Origin: Gemmiger sp. An120
GTDB taxonomy: Bacteria > Bacillota > Clostridia > Oscillospirales > Ruminococcaceae
DNA: 33,052 bases
Direction: 5' to 3'
Assembly (NCBI RefSeq): GCF_002160955.1
Contig: NZ_NFLN01000027.1
Location: 1-33,052, forward strand
In this document: positions 16,021 through 23,833 of the stretch, one piece after another
Layout: every line of letters begins with the position of its first letter
How positions within the stretch are numbered: the first letter of the stretch is position 1
Notes under the pieces: generated by a model
Told to the model about the DNA's origin: nothing
The model's database searches: none
What the model saw: only the letters and a program-made list of their open reading frames with translations
Made by a program: the position numbers and the translations under genes

Positions 16021-16821
16021 TTACAGATTCCACCCACCCCGGCAGGCGGCCAGCTGCTCCAGAAACGCGGCCACGCCCTCCTGTTCCGGGTCGGGCACGG
16101 TCAGCCGGGCGGCGGCGCGCAGGGATTCGGGCGCGCTTTCCACCGTGACCGGCAGCGCGGCCAGCGCCAGCAGCGGCCGGTCGTTCTCCGCGTCTCCGGC
16201 GGCGGCCAGCCCTTCGGGGGAAAGCCCCAGCGCCGCCAGGGCCGCCCGCACCCCCGCCGCCTTATCGGTATCCGGCGGGCAGACGTCGTACCGGCCGGGG
16301 GCAAAGGGCACCAGGCGCAGGCCCAGATGCCCGTACCGTTCTGTAAAGCCCGCCGCGCCCTCGGGGGGCATACAGCACTGGGCGGCGAAGGGCTTGCCCT
16401 CCAGGTGGCGGTCCTGGTCTTCCCCGTCCCGCAGCATCCCCGCCGGGTAGAAGCCGGTCATCCGGTCGTAGCCCACATAGGCGTAGTAGGCCTCCGGATA
16501 GGCAAAGGCAATGGGATAGTCGTAGTCCTCGCACCAGTCCACCAGGGCGTACATCGGCTGGTCGTCCAGGCAGCGGGCGGCCAGGGTGCGGCCCTCCCCG
16601 TCCAGCACCAGCGCCCCGCCGGAATACACCGCCGCGTCGGGCACAAAGCCCCCCAGCAGGGCGGGCGGCACGGCGCACACAGCGCGGCCGGTGGCCACGA
16701 TCACCCGGATGCCGCTGCTTTGCACCGCCTGCAAAGCGGCCACGGTGCGGGCGGACAGCCGGTGGGTTCCCCGGGGCAGCAGGGTGCCGTCCAGGTCCAG
16801 GGCTACGGCGGTAATGGTCAT
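16021..16821 (-). CDS. HAD-superfamily hydrolase, Cof type
   Basis: This 266-residue cytoplasmic phosphatase belongs to the Cof/IIB HAD group, usually acting on sugar phosphates, FMN or similar small molecules; the substrate is not readable. Motif I is DLDGTLL with D9 and D11 as nucleophile and acid/base. The type IIB cap is in the middle, and motif IV is GDAENDRPLL near the C-terminus. The ATG at 16821 follows AGGAGG at 8-nt spacing; the longer frame to 16875 lacks a ribosome site. It is divergent from azlCD with overlapping control regions, and the xpaC operon follows in the same direction without a clear terminator. Confidence 0.92.
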   Translation of the reverse strand: MTITAVALDLDGTLLPRGTHRLSARTVAALQAVQSSGIRVIVATGRAVCAVPPALLGGFVPDAAVYSGGALVLDGEGRTLAARCLDDQPMYALVDWCEDYDYPIAFAYPEAYYAYVGYDRMTGFYPAGMLRDGEDQDRHLEGKPFAAQCCMPPEGAAGFTERYGHLGLRLVPFAPGRYDVCPPDTDKAAGVRAALAALGLSPEGLAAAGDAENDRPLLALAALPVTVESAPESLRAAARLTVPDPEQEGVAAFLEQLAACRGGWNL

Positions 16822-16846
16822 ACAGATTTCCTCCTTGGGCGGGCGC

Positions 16847-16875
16847 TTGCGTTTTGGCCCGCATGCGTGTATCAT
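16847..16875 (+). promoter_or_regulatory. Promoter of azlCD
   Basis: TTGCGT (16847-16852), 17-nt spacer, TATCAT (16870-16875). The ~70-nt leader contains a GGGGC/GCCCC hairpin. Confidence 0.5.
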
Positions 16876-16909
16876 GAAGTGTTAGCGGGGCTGCGCCCCG
16901 TTTCGTAGT

Positions 16910-16939
16910 ATTATACCATCCCGGCAGGGGCCGGAACAA
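16910..16939 (-). promoter_or_regulatory. Promoter of the HAD hydrolase gene
   Basis: Minus strand: TTGTTC (16934-16939), 18-nt spacer ending TGG, perfect TATAAT (16910-16915). It crosses the azlC leader, so the two divergent transcripts overlap. Confidence 0.5.
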
Positions 16940-16954
16940 GGGAGGGGCGTTTTC

Positions 16955-17671
16955 ATGCGCACAGAATGGCGCGACGGGCTGCGGGACGGCTTGCCCATCG
17001 CGGTGGGATATTTTGCGGTAAGTTTCAGTTTCGGCCTGCTGGCCACCCAGGCGGGGCTGACCGCCTTTCAGGCGGGCCTTATCAGCCTGACCAACCTGAC
17101 CAGCGCGGGGCAGTTTGCCGGGCTGACCATCATCACGGCGGGGGCGGGCCTGGGCGAGATGGCGCTGACCCAGCTGGTGATCAATCTGCGGTACGCGCTG
17201 ATGAGCCTGGCGCTGGGCCAGAAGCTGGGGCCGCAGGTGGGCACCCTCAAGCGGTGCCTGATCGCCTTTGTGGACACGGATGAAATTTTTGCGGTGGCCA
17301 TGGGCCGGCCCGGGCGGCCCACCCCGGCCTATATGGGCGGGCTGGGCTTTCTGCCGCTGCTGGGCTGGACCGGCGGCACCCTGACCGGGGCGCTGGCCAG
17401 CGGCGTGCTGCCCGCGGCGGTGATCAGCGCGCTGGGCATTGCGCTGTATTGTATGTTTGTGGCGGTGGTGGCCCCGGTGGCCCGGCGCAGCCGTCCGGTG
17501 CTGGCGGTGGTGGGCATCGCGCTGGTGTGCAGCTGCCTGATGAGCTGGGTTCCGCTGCTCAAGCAGATCTCGGCGGGCACCGCCATCATCCTGTGCACCG
17601 TGGCGGCGGCGGCCCTGGGGGCCTGGCTGTTCCCGGTGGAGGAACCGGCCCAGGGAGGTGACGCGGCATGA
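16955..17671 (+). CDS. azlC: Branched-chain amino acid export permease, large subunit AzlC
   Basis: This 238-residue integral membrane protein is the large subunit of the AzlCD exporter for branched-chain amino acids. The N-terminus DGLPIAVGYFAVSFSFGLLA and the block LINLRYALMSLAL are family signatures, and the length is typical with about 5-7 membrane segments. The ATG at 16955 follows GGGAGGGG. Its stop overlaps the azlD start (ATGA), so the two subunits are translationally coupled. Substrate specificity within hydrophobic amino acids is inferred from the family. Confidence 0.93.
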   Translation: MRTEWRDGLRDGLPIAVGYFAVSFSFGLLATQAGLTAFQAGLISLTNLTSAGQFAGLTIITAGAGLGEMALTQLVINLRYALMSLALGQKLGPQVGTLKRCLIAFVDTDEIFAVAMGRPGRPTPAYMGGLGFLPLLGWTGGTLTGALASGVLPAAVISALGIALYCMFVAVVAPVARRSRPVLAVVGIALVCSCLMSWVPLLKQISAGTAIILCTVAAAALGAWLFPVEEPAQGGDAA

Positions 17672-18009
17672 TCTATCTGTACATTCTGGTGATGGCGGTG
17701 GTCACCTATCTGATCCGCATGCTGCCGCTGACCTTGCTGCGCAAACCGGTGAAAAGCCGGTTTCTGCGGTCGTTTCTGTTTTATGTGCCCTACGCCTGCC
17801 TGACCGCCATGACGGTGCCGGCCATCTTCACCTGCACCCAGAGCCCGGTGAGCGCCATCGCGGGGTTTGCGGTGGCCATCGTGCTGGGCCTGCGGAACAA
17901 GGGCCTGATGACGGTGGCGGCGGCGGGCTGCATCACGGTGTTTGCCGTGGAGCGGCTGCTGGCGCTTTTGAATGGCACCCTGTTCGGCGTGACGGTGCTG
18001 CTGGGATAA
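17668..18009 (+). CDS. azlD: Branched-chain amino acid export permease, small subunit AzlD
   Basis: This 113-residue membrane protein has about four hydrophobic helices. YLIRMLPLTLLRKPVKSRFLRSFLFYVPYA matches the AzlD pattern of a TxLxRxLPL motif followed by a conserved basic loop. It pairs with AzlC. The start overlaps azlC by 4 nt with GGGAGGTGA upstream. A bidirectional terminator follows. Confidence 0.92.
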   Translation: MIYLYILVMAVVTYLIRMLPLTLLRKPVKSRFLRSFLFYVPYACLTAMTVPAIFTCTQSPVSAIAGFAVAIVLGLRNKGLMTVAAAGCITVFAVERLLALLNGTLFGVTVLLG

Positions 18010-18019
18010 AAAGCCATAC

Positions 18020-18060
18020 AAAAAACCGGCCTCCCAAAAGCGGGAGGCCGGTTTTGTTTT
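18020..18060. terminator. Bidirectional terminator between azlD and rnfB
   Basis: A 14-bp stem (18022-18035 with 18042-18055), with TTTTGTTTT after it on the plus strand and TTTTTT after it on the minus strand. It closes both azlCD and the rnf operon. Confidence 0.9.
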
Positions 18061-18065
18061 GCCGT

Positions 18066-18857
18066 TTACGCCTGGCCAGGCAGGTGGATGACCTTCTTGG
18101 GGCAGACTTCCATGCAGGTGCCGCAGCCGGTGCACTTGGCGTAGTCGATGCGGGCCACGTTGTTGACCACCTTGATGGCCTGTTCCGGGCAGCTCTTCTC
18201 ACACTTCATGCAGGCGATGCAGCCGGCGCTGCACTCCTTGTTGGTGGCGGCGCCCTTTTCATGGTTGGCGCACATCACCACAGGCTTCTGCTTCTCTTCG
18301 TACATCCAGATGATCTTGTGCGGGCAGGCCGCCTTGCAGGCGCCGCAGCCGGTGCACTTGGCCGGGTCCACATGGGCCAGGCCGTTCTCCACATGGATGG
18401 CGTCGAACTGGCAGGCCTTGACGCAGTCGCCCAGGCCGATGCAGCCGAAGCTGCAGGCATTGGGGCCGCCGTACAGGGCGTTGGCAGCCGCGCAGCTGGA
18501 AATACCCTTGTAATCGTACTTCTGCTTGCAGACGCCGTTTTCGCCCTTGCAGGCCACCACCGCGCAGACGGTGCGGGTGGCACCGGCCTCCACGCCCATC
18601 ACGGCAGCGGCATCCGCCGCGGTCTTGGCGCCGCCGGGCACGCACTTGTTGACCGGGGCGCCCTCCACGATGGCCTTGGCGTAGTCAGCACAGCCGGCGT
18701 AGCCGCAGGCGCCGCAGTTGGCGCCGGGCAGGCAGGCCTGCACCTGGCCCACGCGGGGATCTTCCTCCACGGCCATGAAGCGGGCGGCCAGCACCAGGAT
18801 CACGGCGCCCAGCAGGCCCACAACGGTGACCAGAATGATTGCCATAGCAATGGTCAT
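18066..18857 (-). CDS. rnfB: Rnf complex subunit B (iron-sulfur protein)
   Basis: This 263-residue subunit receives electrons from ferredoxin. It has an N-terminal membrane anchor (residues ~4-26), then the LPGANCGACGYAGC cluster motif. Four ferredoxin-like cysteine sets follow (CIGLGDCVKAC, CTGCGACKAAC, CIACMKCEKSC, CTGCGTCMEVC). Extra cysteines between the first motif and these sets are typical of clostridial RnfB. The ATG at 18857 follows AGGAGG. It is the last gene of rnfCDGEAB. Confidence 0.96.
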   Translation of the reverse strand: MTIAMAIILVTVVGLLGAVILVLAARFMAVEEDPRVGQVQACLPGANCGACGYAGCADYAKAIVEGAPVNKCVPGGAKTAADAAAVMGVEAGATRTVCAVVACKGENGVCKQKYDYKGISSCAAANALYGGPNACSFGCIGLGDCVKACQFDAIHVENGLAHVDPAKCTGCGACKAACPHKIIWMYEEKQKPVVMCANHEKGAATNKECSAGCIACMKCEKSCPEQAIKVVNNVARIDYAKCTGCGTCMEVCPKKVIHLPGQA

Positions 18858-18872
18858 AGGTTGGTTCCTCCT

Positions 18873-19481
18873 TTAAGCCGCAGTTTTGAAGATGGCGTCC
18901 ACGATGCCGCCGAAGCCCGTGAAGGACAGGCTGACGATGGCCGCGGAAACCAGGGTGATGGGCAGGCCCTCAAAGCACTTGGGGGGCTGCGCGTCTTCCA
19001 GGCGCTGACGCACGCCGCTGAACAGCACCATGGCCAGCATGAAGCCGAAGCCCGCGCCGGCGGCGCAGACGATGGACTCCGCAAAGTTGTAGCCGTTGTC
19101 GATGTTCAGGATGGTAACGCCCAGCACCGCGCAGTTGGTGGTGATCAGGGGCAGGTACACGCCCAGGGCCTTGTGCAGCGGGGGCATGTACTTCTTCATG
19201 GCGATCTCGATCAGCTGAACCAGCACGGCGATCACCAGGATGAAGACGATGGTCTGCAGGTAGCCCAGATCCCAGCGGCCGTCCGCCGGGGTGAGCAGGA
19301 AGGTCTGGATGGGCCAGGTCACCGCGGTGGCCAGCACCATAACAAAGACGACCGCGCAGCTCATGCCGAAGGCGGAGTCCAGCTTTTTGGACACGCCCAG
19401 GAAGGGGCAGATGCCCAGGAACTGCACCAGAACGTAGTTATTCACCAGAATCATGGTGAAGAAAATGGCAGCAAGCTCCAT
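18873..19481 (-). CDS. rnfA: Rnf complex membrane subunit A
   Basis: This 202-residue membrane protein has six predicted helices. NNYVLVQFLGICPFLGVSKK at the N-terminus and LPLITTNCAVLG mid-protein are RnfA signatures; the cysteine of each half-repeat helps bind the intramembrane iron-sulfur cluster in this family. Start and rnfE stop overlap by 1 nt (TAATG), so translation is coupled. RnfA and RnfE are homologous and inversely oriented in the membrane. Confidence 0.97.
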   Translation of the reverse strand: MELAAIFFTMILVNNYVLVQFLGICPFLGVSKKLDSAFGMSCAVVFVMVLATAVTWPIQTFLLTPADGRWDLGYLQTIVFILVIAVLVQLIEIAMKKYMPPLHKALGVYLPLITTNCAVLGVTILNIDNGYNFAESIVCAAGAGFGFMLAMVLFSGVRQRLEDAQPPKCFEGLPITLVSAAIVSLSFTGFGGIVDAIFKTAA

Positions 19482-20152
19482 TATTCACACTCCCCTTTCC
19501 CGGCGCAGGCGCCCTTGCTGGGGCAGCCCTCGCAGCCGATGCTCCGCTTGATGCGGTTGTTGGTTTTGATCTCGATCCACACCACCAGGGCCATGAACAG
19601 GCCGAAGGTGAAGAAGCCGCCGGGCGCGGAACCCATCAGGGTGAAGCGGTCCAGGCTCTCGGGCAGGATCATCACGCCGAAGATGCTGCCCTTGCTGATC
19701 AGCTCACGGAAGGAGCCCATCAGCACCAGGGTCAGGGTGAAGCCCAGGCCCATGCCCACGCCGTCCAGCGCGCTGTCCACAACCTTGTTCTTGGAAGCGA
19801 ACATCTCGGCACGGCCCAGGATGATGCAGTTGACCACGATCAGGGGCAGATACACGCCCAGGGCGGTATCCAGCTCGGTAAAGAATGCCTTGACCAGCAT
19901 CTGCACGATGGTCACGAAGGTAGCGATAATGGTGATATAGGCCGGCAGGCGGACCTTATCGGGAATGACCTTGCGCAGCGCGCTGATCACGATGTTGGAA
20001 CAGATCAGCACGAAGGTGGCCGCGATGCCCATGCCCAGGCCGCTGGAAGCCGCGGTGGTAACAGCCAGGGTGGGGCAGGTGCCCAGCACCAGGCGCAGCA
20101 CCGGATTCTCCTTGAGCAGGCCGTTGGTCAGGGTTTTAACTTTGCTGTTCAT
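19481..20152 (-). CDS. rnfE: Rnf complex membrane subunit E
   Basis: This 223-residue RnfA homologue with about six helices contains NPVLRLVLGTCPTLAV, then LPLIVVNCIILGRAE, both conserved in RnfE. It ends in a Cys-rich tail (CEGCPSKGACAGKGEC) seen in clostridial RnfE and possibly metal binding. It starts 3 nt after the rnfG stop. Length is normal apart from this tail. Confidence 0.97.
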   Translation of the reverse strand: MNSKVKTLTNGLLKENPVLRLVLGTCPTLAVTTAASSGLGMGIAATFVLICSNIVISALRKVIPDKVRLPAYITIIATFVTIVQMLVKAFFTELDTALGVYLPLIVVNCIILGRAEMFASKNKVVDSALDGVGMGLGFTLTLVLMGSFRELISKGSIFGVMILPESLDRFTLMGSAPGGFFTFGLFMALVVWIEIKTNNRIKRSIGCEGCPSKGACAGKGECE

Positions 20153-20155
20153 TGG

Positions 20156-21136
20156 TTAGTTGCCCCCCTTCATCGTCTGGAAGATCTCCATGCAGGCGGC
20201 AACACCGGTCTTGACGCCGTCGCTGGAGAGGGTAGCCCCGGCAATGGTGTCCACGCCGTCCACGGCAGCCGCATCAGACAGGCCCACGAACTGGTCGGTG
20301 TAGGCAGCCTCACCGGCAGGCGTACCGATGCCCTGGGTCTGGCCGGAAACGTCCACCCACAGGTCGGCCACAACGCCCTCGGCGTCAAAGCTAACAGCCA
20401 CGGTCATGGGCGCAAAGCCTTCGGCTTCCACGGCCACCAGGGTCAGCGCGCCGTCGGCGCTGGTGTAGGCGGCCACAGCGCCCTCGGCGCTGGCCTCAGC
20501 GGCACCCTCGCCCAGCAGGGCGGTCACCGCTTCTTCCAGGGTGGCGGGAGCGGCTTCTTCCACAGTCGCCTCCTGGCCCAGGGCCACCTCGGCAAAGCAG
20601 TTCAGCGCGCTGTTCACCGCGTTCACAACGGCGGTGCTGGAAACGGTAGCGCCGGACAGGCCGTTCACGCCGTCCTGGCCCAGGGCCACGCTGCCGCTCT
20701 TGCCGGTCAGCTCGGCGGCGTAGGTAGCGCCGTCCTCGCTGCCGTCCCACAGACGGGCACCGAAACCGCTGGTCTCGGAGTTCTGCATGAAGGACACGCC
20801 GGTGATGACACCGTCCATGTCCACGCCCACGATCACGGGCACGTCGCCGCCGAAGCCCTTGCCTACGGCCTTGAAGGCGTAGCCGGTACCGTTGTCGGCC
20901 TTGACGGCCTCCTCCACGCCGGTGGTGGCAAAGCCTTCCACGGTGGTGAAGCTGTCTGCGCCGGGCAGCACCTCAAAGTAGGCGGCATAAGCGGCCTGCT
21001 GTTCCTTTTCCTTGATGATGGGCGCAGTGAAGTAGTTGGTCACCGCCAGCAGGGCGCTGGTGATCAGGCAGATCACGACCAGCACCACAATGGGTTTGAC
21101 CACATTTTCCCAGGTATTGCTCTTGTTCTTAGCCAT
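20156..21136 (-). CDS. rnfG: Rnf complex flavoprotein subunit G with two FMN-binding domains
   Basis: This 326-residue protein has one N-terminal membrane helix (residues ~14-36) and an extracytoplasmic part. Domain 1 (~85-190) carries the flavinylation motif LSGATVSS with Thr164 as the expected FMN attachment site. An Ala/Glu-rich linker (~195-230) leads to a second copy (~235-325) with DTIAGATLSS and Thr302. Ordinary RnfG has one such domain in about 200 residues. The second copy lacks the upstream SETSGFGARLW block of copy 1. The ATG at 21136 follows GGAGGTGG and overlaps rnfD by 8 nt; a GTG at 21148 lacks a ribosome site. The FMN would be attached by an ApbE-type enzyme, not encoded in this window. 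Confidence 0.93.
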   Translation of the reverse strand: MAKNKSNTWENVVKPIVVLVVICLITSALLAVTNYFTAPIIKEKEQQAAYAAYFEVLPGADSFTTVEGFATTGVEEAVKADNGTGYAFKAVGKGFGGDVPVIVGVDMDGVITGVSFMQNSETSGFGARLWDGSEDGATYAAELTGKSGSVALGQDGVNGLSGATVSSTAVVNAVNSALNCFAEVALGQEATVEEAAPATLEEAVTALLGEGAAEASAEGAVAAYTSADGALTLVAVEAEGFAPMTVAVSFDAEGVVADLWVDVSGQTQGIGTPAGEAAYTDQFVGLSDAAAVDGVDTIAGATLSSDGVKTGVAACMEIFQTMKGGN

Positions 21137-22058
21137 GTTTCTTGCCACCTCCCAGGGGTACCTGACGGGTCAGGTTGTTGATGTAGGGCACCAGCAGGTT
21201 CATGAACAGGATGGCATAGGAAACACCTTCCGGCAGATCGCCCCACATACGGATGGCAAAGGTGATCAGGCCCAGGCCCAGGCCGAACACCAGCTTGCCG
21301 CGCAGGGTGAAGGGGCTGGTGACGTAGTCGGTGGCCATGAAGACAGCACCGAACAGCAGGCCGCCGGTGAGCAGGTTGGCCAGCACAGGCTCGCCCGCGA
21401 TGGCAAACAGCACGGCCACGGTGGCCAGGTAGGTGACCGGGATGACCGGGCTGATGGTGCGGGTGATCAGCAGCCAGGCAAGGCCGATCAGGATGGCCAG
21501 GCTGCAGGTCTCGCCCATAACGCCGCCGTAGCGGCCCAGCAGCAGGTCCAGCACAGGCAGGCTGCCCATGTCGGCGGTCTGCAGCGGGGTGGCGCTGCTC
21601 AGAGCGTCCACCGTTACGCAGTCAGGGATGACCACGGCGGTCATGCGGGAAGCAAAGCCGCTGAACAGGGCGATACGGGCCACCAGAGCCGGGTTGGCAA
21701 AGTTGGCGCCGATGCCGCCGAACAGCTGCTTGACCAGCACGATGGCGATGAACGCGCCCACCACGGCGATCCACAGGGGCATGGTGACAGGCATGTTCAG
21801 AGCCAGGATGATGCCGGTAACCACGGCGGACAGATCGCCCACCGGGTTGGGCTTCTTCATGATCAGGCAGTACAGATACTCAAAGCCCACGCAGGCGGCG
21901 GTGGTCACGCCCACCAGCAGCAGCGCCTGCCAGCCAAAGATCAGCGCCGCAGCCACGATGCAGGGGACCAGGGCGGCGATCACGTTGCCCATCAGCCCGC
22001 GGGTGGTCTCCCGGCCGGTGATGTGGGGCGAGGCGGTAACAAGCAAGCGGTTTTCCAT
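21129..22058 (-). CDS. rnfD: Rnf complex membrane flavoprotein subunit D
   Basis: This 309-residue integral membrane protein, NqrB-related, has about nine helices. It carries the covalent-FMN motif VDALSSATPLQ with Thr157 as the attachment residue, and the LLFGAVFMATDYVTSP block. It lies immediately after rnfC (TAAATG), with GGAGG inside the end of rnfC. Together with RnfA, G and E it forms the ion-translocating core. Confidence 0.97.
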   Translation of the reverse strand: MENRLLVTASPHITGRETTRGLMGNVIAALVPCIVAAALIFGWQALLLVGVTTAACVGFEYLYCLIMKKPNPVGDLSAVVTGIILALNMPVTMPLWIAVVGAFIAIVLVKQLFGGIGANFANPALVARIALFSGFASRMTAVVIPDCVTVDALSSATPLQTADMGSLPVLDLLLGRYGGVMGETCSLAILIGLAWLLITRTISPVIPVTYLATVAVLFAIAGEPVLANLLTGGLLFGAVFMATDYVTSPFTLRGKLVFGLGLGLITFAIRMWGDLPEGVSYAILFMNLLVPYINNLTRQVPLGGGKKHG

Positions 22059-23369
22059 TTATTTCTTGCCTCCTTTTCTCTGCAGCTCCTTGGCAAGGCT
22101 CATGGTCTGGGTGACCGGGCGCTTGGCGGGGCAGACATAGCTGCAGGTGCCGCACAGCACGCACAGGTCTACCTGCAGCGCGGTGAGGGCGGCCACGTCT
22201 TTCTTCTGGAACGCACCGGCGATCTGCACGGGAGCCAGGCCCATGGGGCAGCCCTCGATGCAGCGGCCGCAGCGGATGCAGGGGCCGGGCTCAGGCAGCA
22301 CGGCGGCCTTGTCGCTGACCAGCAGCAGGCCGTTGTTCTGGCGGATCACCGGGAAGCTGGTATCGGCCAGGCAGACGCCCATCATGGGGCCGCCGCAGAT
22401 AACCTTGCCCAGGGTGACGCCTTCCTTCAGGCCCACGAAATCGATCACGTCCTGCGCAGGGGTGCCCACGATGACCTCCACGTTGCAGGCCTTGGCGGCG
22501 GCATCGCCGTCCACGGTCAGGCGCTTGGTGGTCAGGGGCATGCCGGTAGCCAGGAACTTGCCCAGGGTAGAGATGGTGGTGACGTTCATCACGATCACGC
22601 CCACATCGCTGGGCAGCCCGCCGCGGGGGACCTCACGGCCGGTGGTGCTCTCGATCAGGGTCTTTTCCGCGCCCTGGGGGTAACGGCTGGCCAGAGGCTT
22701 GACCTCCACGCCGGCCATTCCGCTGACCAGGCTGCACATCAGATCGATGCACTCGGGCTTGTTGCGCTCGATGCCGATCACGCAGCGCTTGATCTCCATA
22801 TACTTCATCACGGCCTCGATGCCGCTGATGACCGTCTCGCTGTTTTCCAGGAATTCCCGGGTATCAGCGGTCAGGTAGGGCTCGCACTCGGCCCCGTTGA
22901 TGACCAGGGTGTCCACCGGGGTCTTGGGGCTGAGCTTCACGGCGGTGGGGAAGCCCGCGCCGCCCAGGCCCACCAGGCCGCAGTCCTGCGCGGCCTTGAC
23001 CAGGCCCGCCTTATCGGTAACAACCGGCGGCTGCACCGACGGATCAACCGTCTGCTGGCCGTCCGGCACGATCACGACGGCCTCCATCACGGCGCCGTTC
23101 GAGCCCACAACGGTCTCGATGCCGCTGACGGTGCCGGACACGCCGGAGTAGATATTGGCACTGACAAAGCCTCCCGCTTTGCCCACCAGGGTGCCCACCC
23201 GGACGGTGTCGCCTTTCTTGACCACCGGGGTGCAGGGTGCGCCGATGTGCTGCTGCATGGGCAGCACGATGCGCGCGGGCAGCGGCATTTTAACCGTTGC
23301 CATACCCGCCGTCGCCTTTTCGTGCGGGACGTTTGCCCCGAGGGCCGAACGCTTCAGTTTTTTAAACAT
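22059..23369 (-). CDS. rnfC: Rnf complex subunit C (NADH-binding)
   Basis: This 436-residue peripheral subunit reduces NAD+ with electrons that enter through ferredoxin and RnfB. The N-terminus contains a barrel-sandwich region, followed by the flavin/NADH-binding GLVGLGGAGFPTAVKL and NGAECEPYLTAD. Two [4Fe-4S] motifs are near the end: CIRCGRCIEGCP from residue 364 and CVLCGTCSYVCP from residue 403. The ATG at 23369 is preceded by GGGGGA at somewhat long spacing. It is first in the operon, behind the best -35 box of the window. Confidence 0.97.
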   Translation of the reverse strand: MFKKLKRSALGANVPHEKATAGMATVKMPLPARIVLPMQQHIGAPCTPVVKKGDTVRVGTLVGKAGGFVSANIYSGVSGTVSGIETVVGSNGAVMEAVVIVPDGQQTVDPSVQPPVVTDKAGLVKAAQDCGLVGLGGAGFPTAVKLSPKTPVDTLVINGAECEPYLTADTREFLENSETVISGIEAVMKYMEIKRCVIGIERNKPECIDLMCSLVSGMAGVEVKPLASRYPQGAEKTLIESTTGREVPRGGLPSDVGVIVMNVTTISTLGKFLATGMPLTTKRLTVDGDAAAKACNVEVIVGTPAQDVIDFVGLKEGVTLGKVICGGPMMGVCLADTSFPVIRQNNGLLLVSDKAAVLPEPGPCIRCGRCIEGCPMGLAPVQIAGAFQKKDVAALTALQVDLCVLCGTCSYVCPAKRPVTQTMSLAKELQRKGGKK

Positions 23370-23448
23370 GGATTGAACGATCCCCCATTTCCTTGGATTC
23401 TGTACACCGTAAGAACCGTTTGTAATCTGACAAACAGCATACTATCTT

Positions 23449-23476
23449 ATTGTATCATTTCCGCGGGCGCTGTCAA
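23449..23476 (-). promoter_or_regulatory. Promoter of the rnfCDGEAB operon
   Basis: Minus strand: consensus -35 TTGACA (23471-23476), 16-nt spacer ending TGA, -10 TACAAT (23449-23454). The leader is about 70 nt. Confidence 0.65.
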
Positions 23477-23547
23477 CAAAAAAGTACGCGGCAACCCCTG
23501 ATTTCATGCGGATTCCGGCGCTTTTCACCTGTTAAAAAATAAACCCT

Positions 23548-23576
23548 TTGCACCAGCGCCTTTAATATGGTATACT
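23548..23576 (+). promoter_or_regulatory. Promoter of the 42-residue microprotein gene
   Basis: TTGCAC (23548-23553), 17-nt spacer ending TGG, TATACT (23571-23576). This is a well-formed extended -10 promoter, divergent from the rnf promoter. Confidence 0.65.
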
Positions 23577-23623
23577 GGAGAAAATCCCAGCGGGCCCCGG
23601 CCCCCAAAAAGGAGAGTTGCCCC

Positions 23624-23752
23624 GTGAAAACCCTTGTGAAGATCCTGGTGCTGCTGGCCGCCCTGGCCGCCCTGCTGGCGGGGCTGTCCCTGCTGGAGCA
23701 GGAAAAGAGCCCCCGCTACGTGGAGATCTACGACGATCCGGACGAAGAGTAA
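23624..23752 (+). CDS. 42-residue single-helix membrane microprotein
   Basis: A GTG at 23624 with AAGGAGAG 8 nt upstream starts a 42-residue protein: a basic tip, a hydrophobic helix (residues ~4-24, KILVLLAALAALLAGLSLL), then a short acidic tail (RYVEIYDDPDEE). It has its own promoter and terminator, which strongly supports a real gene despite the size. The acidic C-terminus and lack of an antisense partner argue against a classical type I toxin. I do not recognise a family. It is divergent from rnfC; a link to the Rnf complex is possible but unsupported. Confidence 0.7.
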   Translation: MKTLVKILVLLAALAALLAGLSLLEQEKSPRYVEIYDDPDEE

Positions 23753-23771
23753 TCTTCCCCAGCAGACACAC

Positions 23772-23808
23772 AAACCCCGGCCCTGTTGCAGGGCCGGGGT
23801 TTTGTTTT
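23772..23808 (+). terminator. Terminator of the microprotein gene (possibly bidirectional)
   Basis: AAACCCCGGCCCTG (23772-23785) pairs with CAGGGCCGGGGTTT (23789-23802) around TTG, followed by TGTTTTGG on the plus strand. On the minus strand TTTGTGTG follows, so it may also serve the GT39 gene that ends at 23834. Confidence 0.85.
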
Positions 23809-23833
23809 GGAAACTACAGGGGCTTACCGTGTA

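Noticed and set aside
13811-16450. 879-codon plus-strand ORF, the longest open frame in the window
   Set aside because: It runs opposite telA, xpaC and the HAD gene, all with clear family motifs. Its sequence is low-complexity and it has no promoter or ribosome site logic.
17658-19940. 760-codon plus-strand ORF over azlD and rnfB/A/E
   Set aside because: Antisense to the Rnf genes and out of frame with azlD; composition is that of a shadow frame.
21036-23501. 821-codon plus-strand ORF opposite rnfG/D/C
   Set aside because: His/Gln/Ala-rich shadow of three certain genes.
23624-23752. Type I toxin of a toxin-antitoxin pair
   Set aside because: The peptide has an acidic tail, and no overlapping antisense promoter or second small gene is visible.
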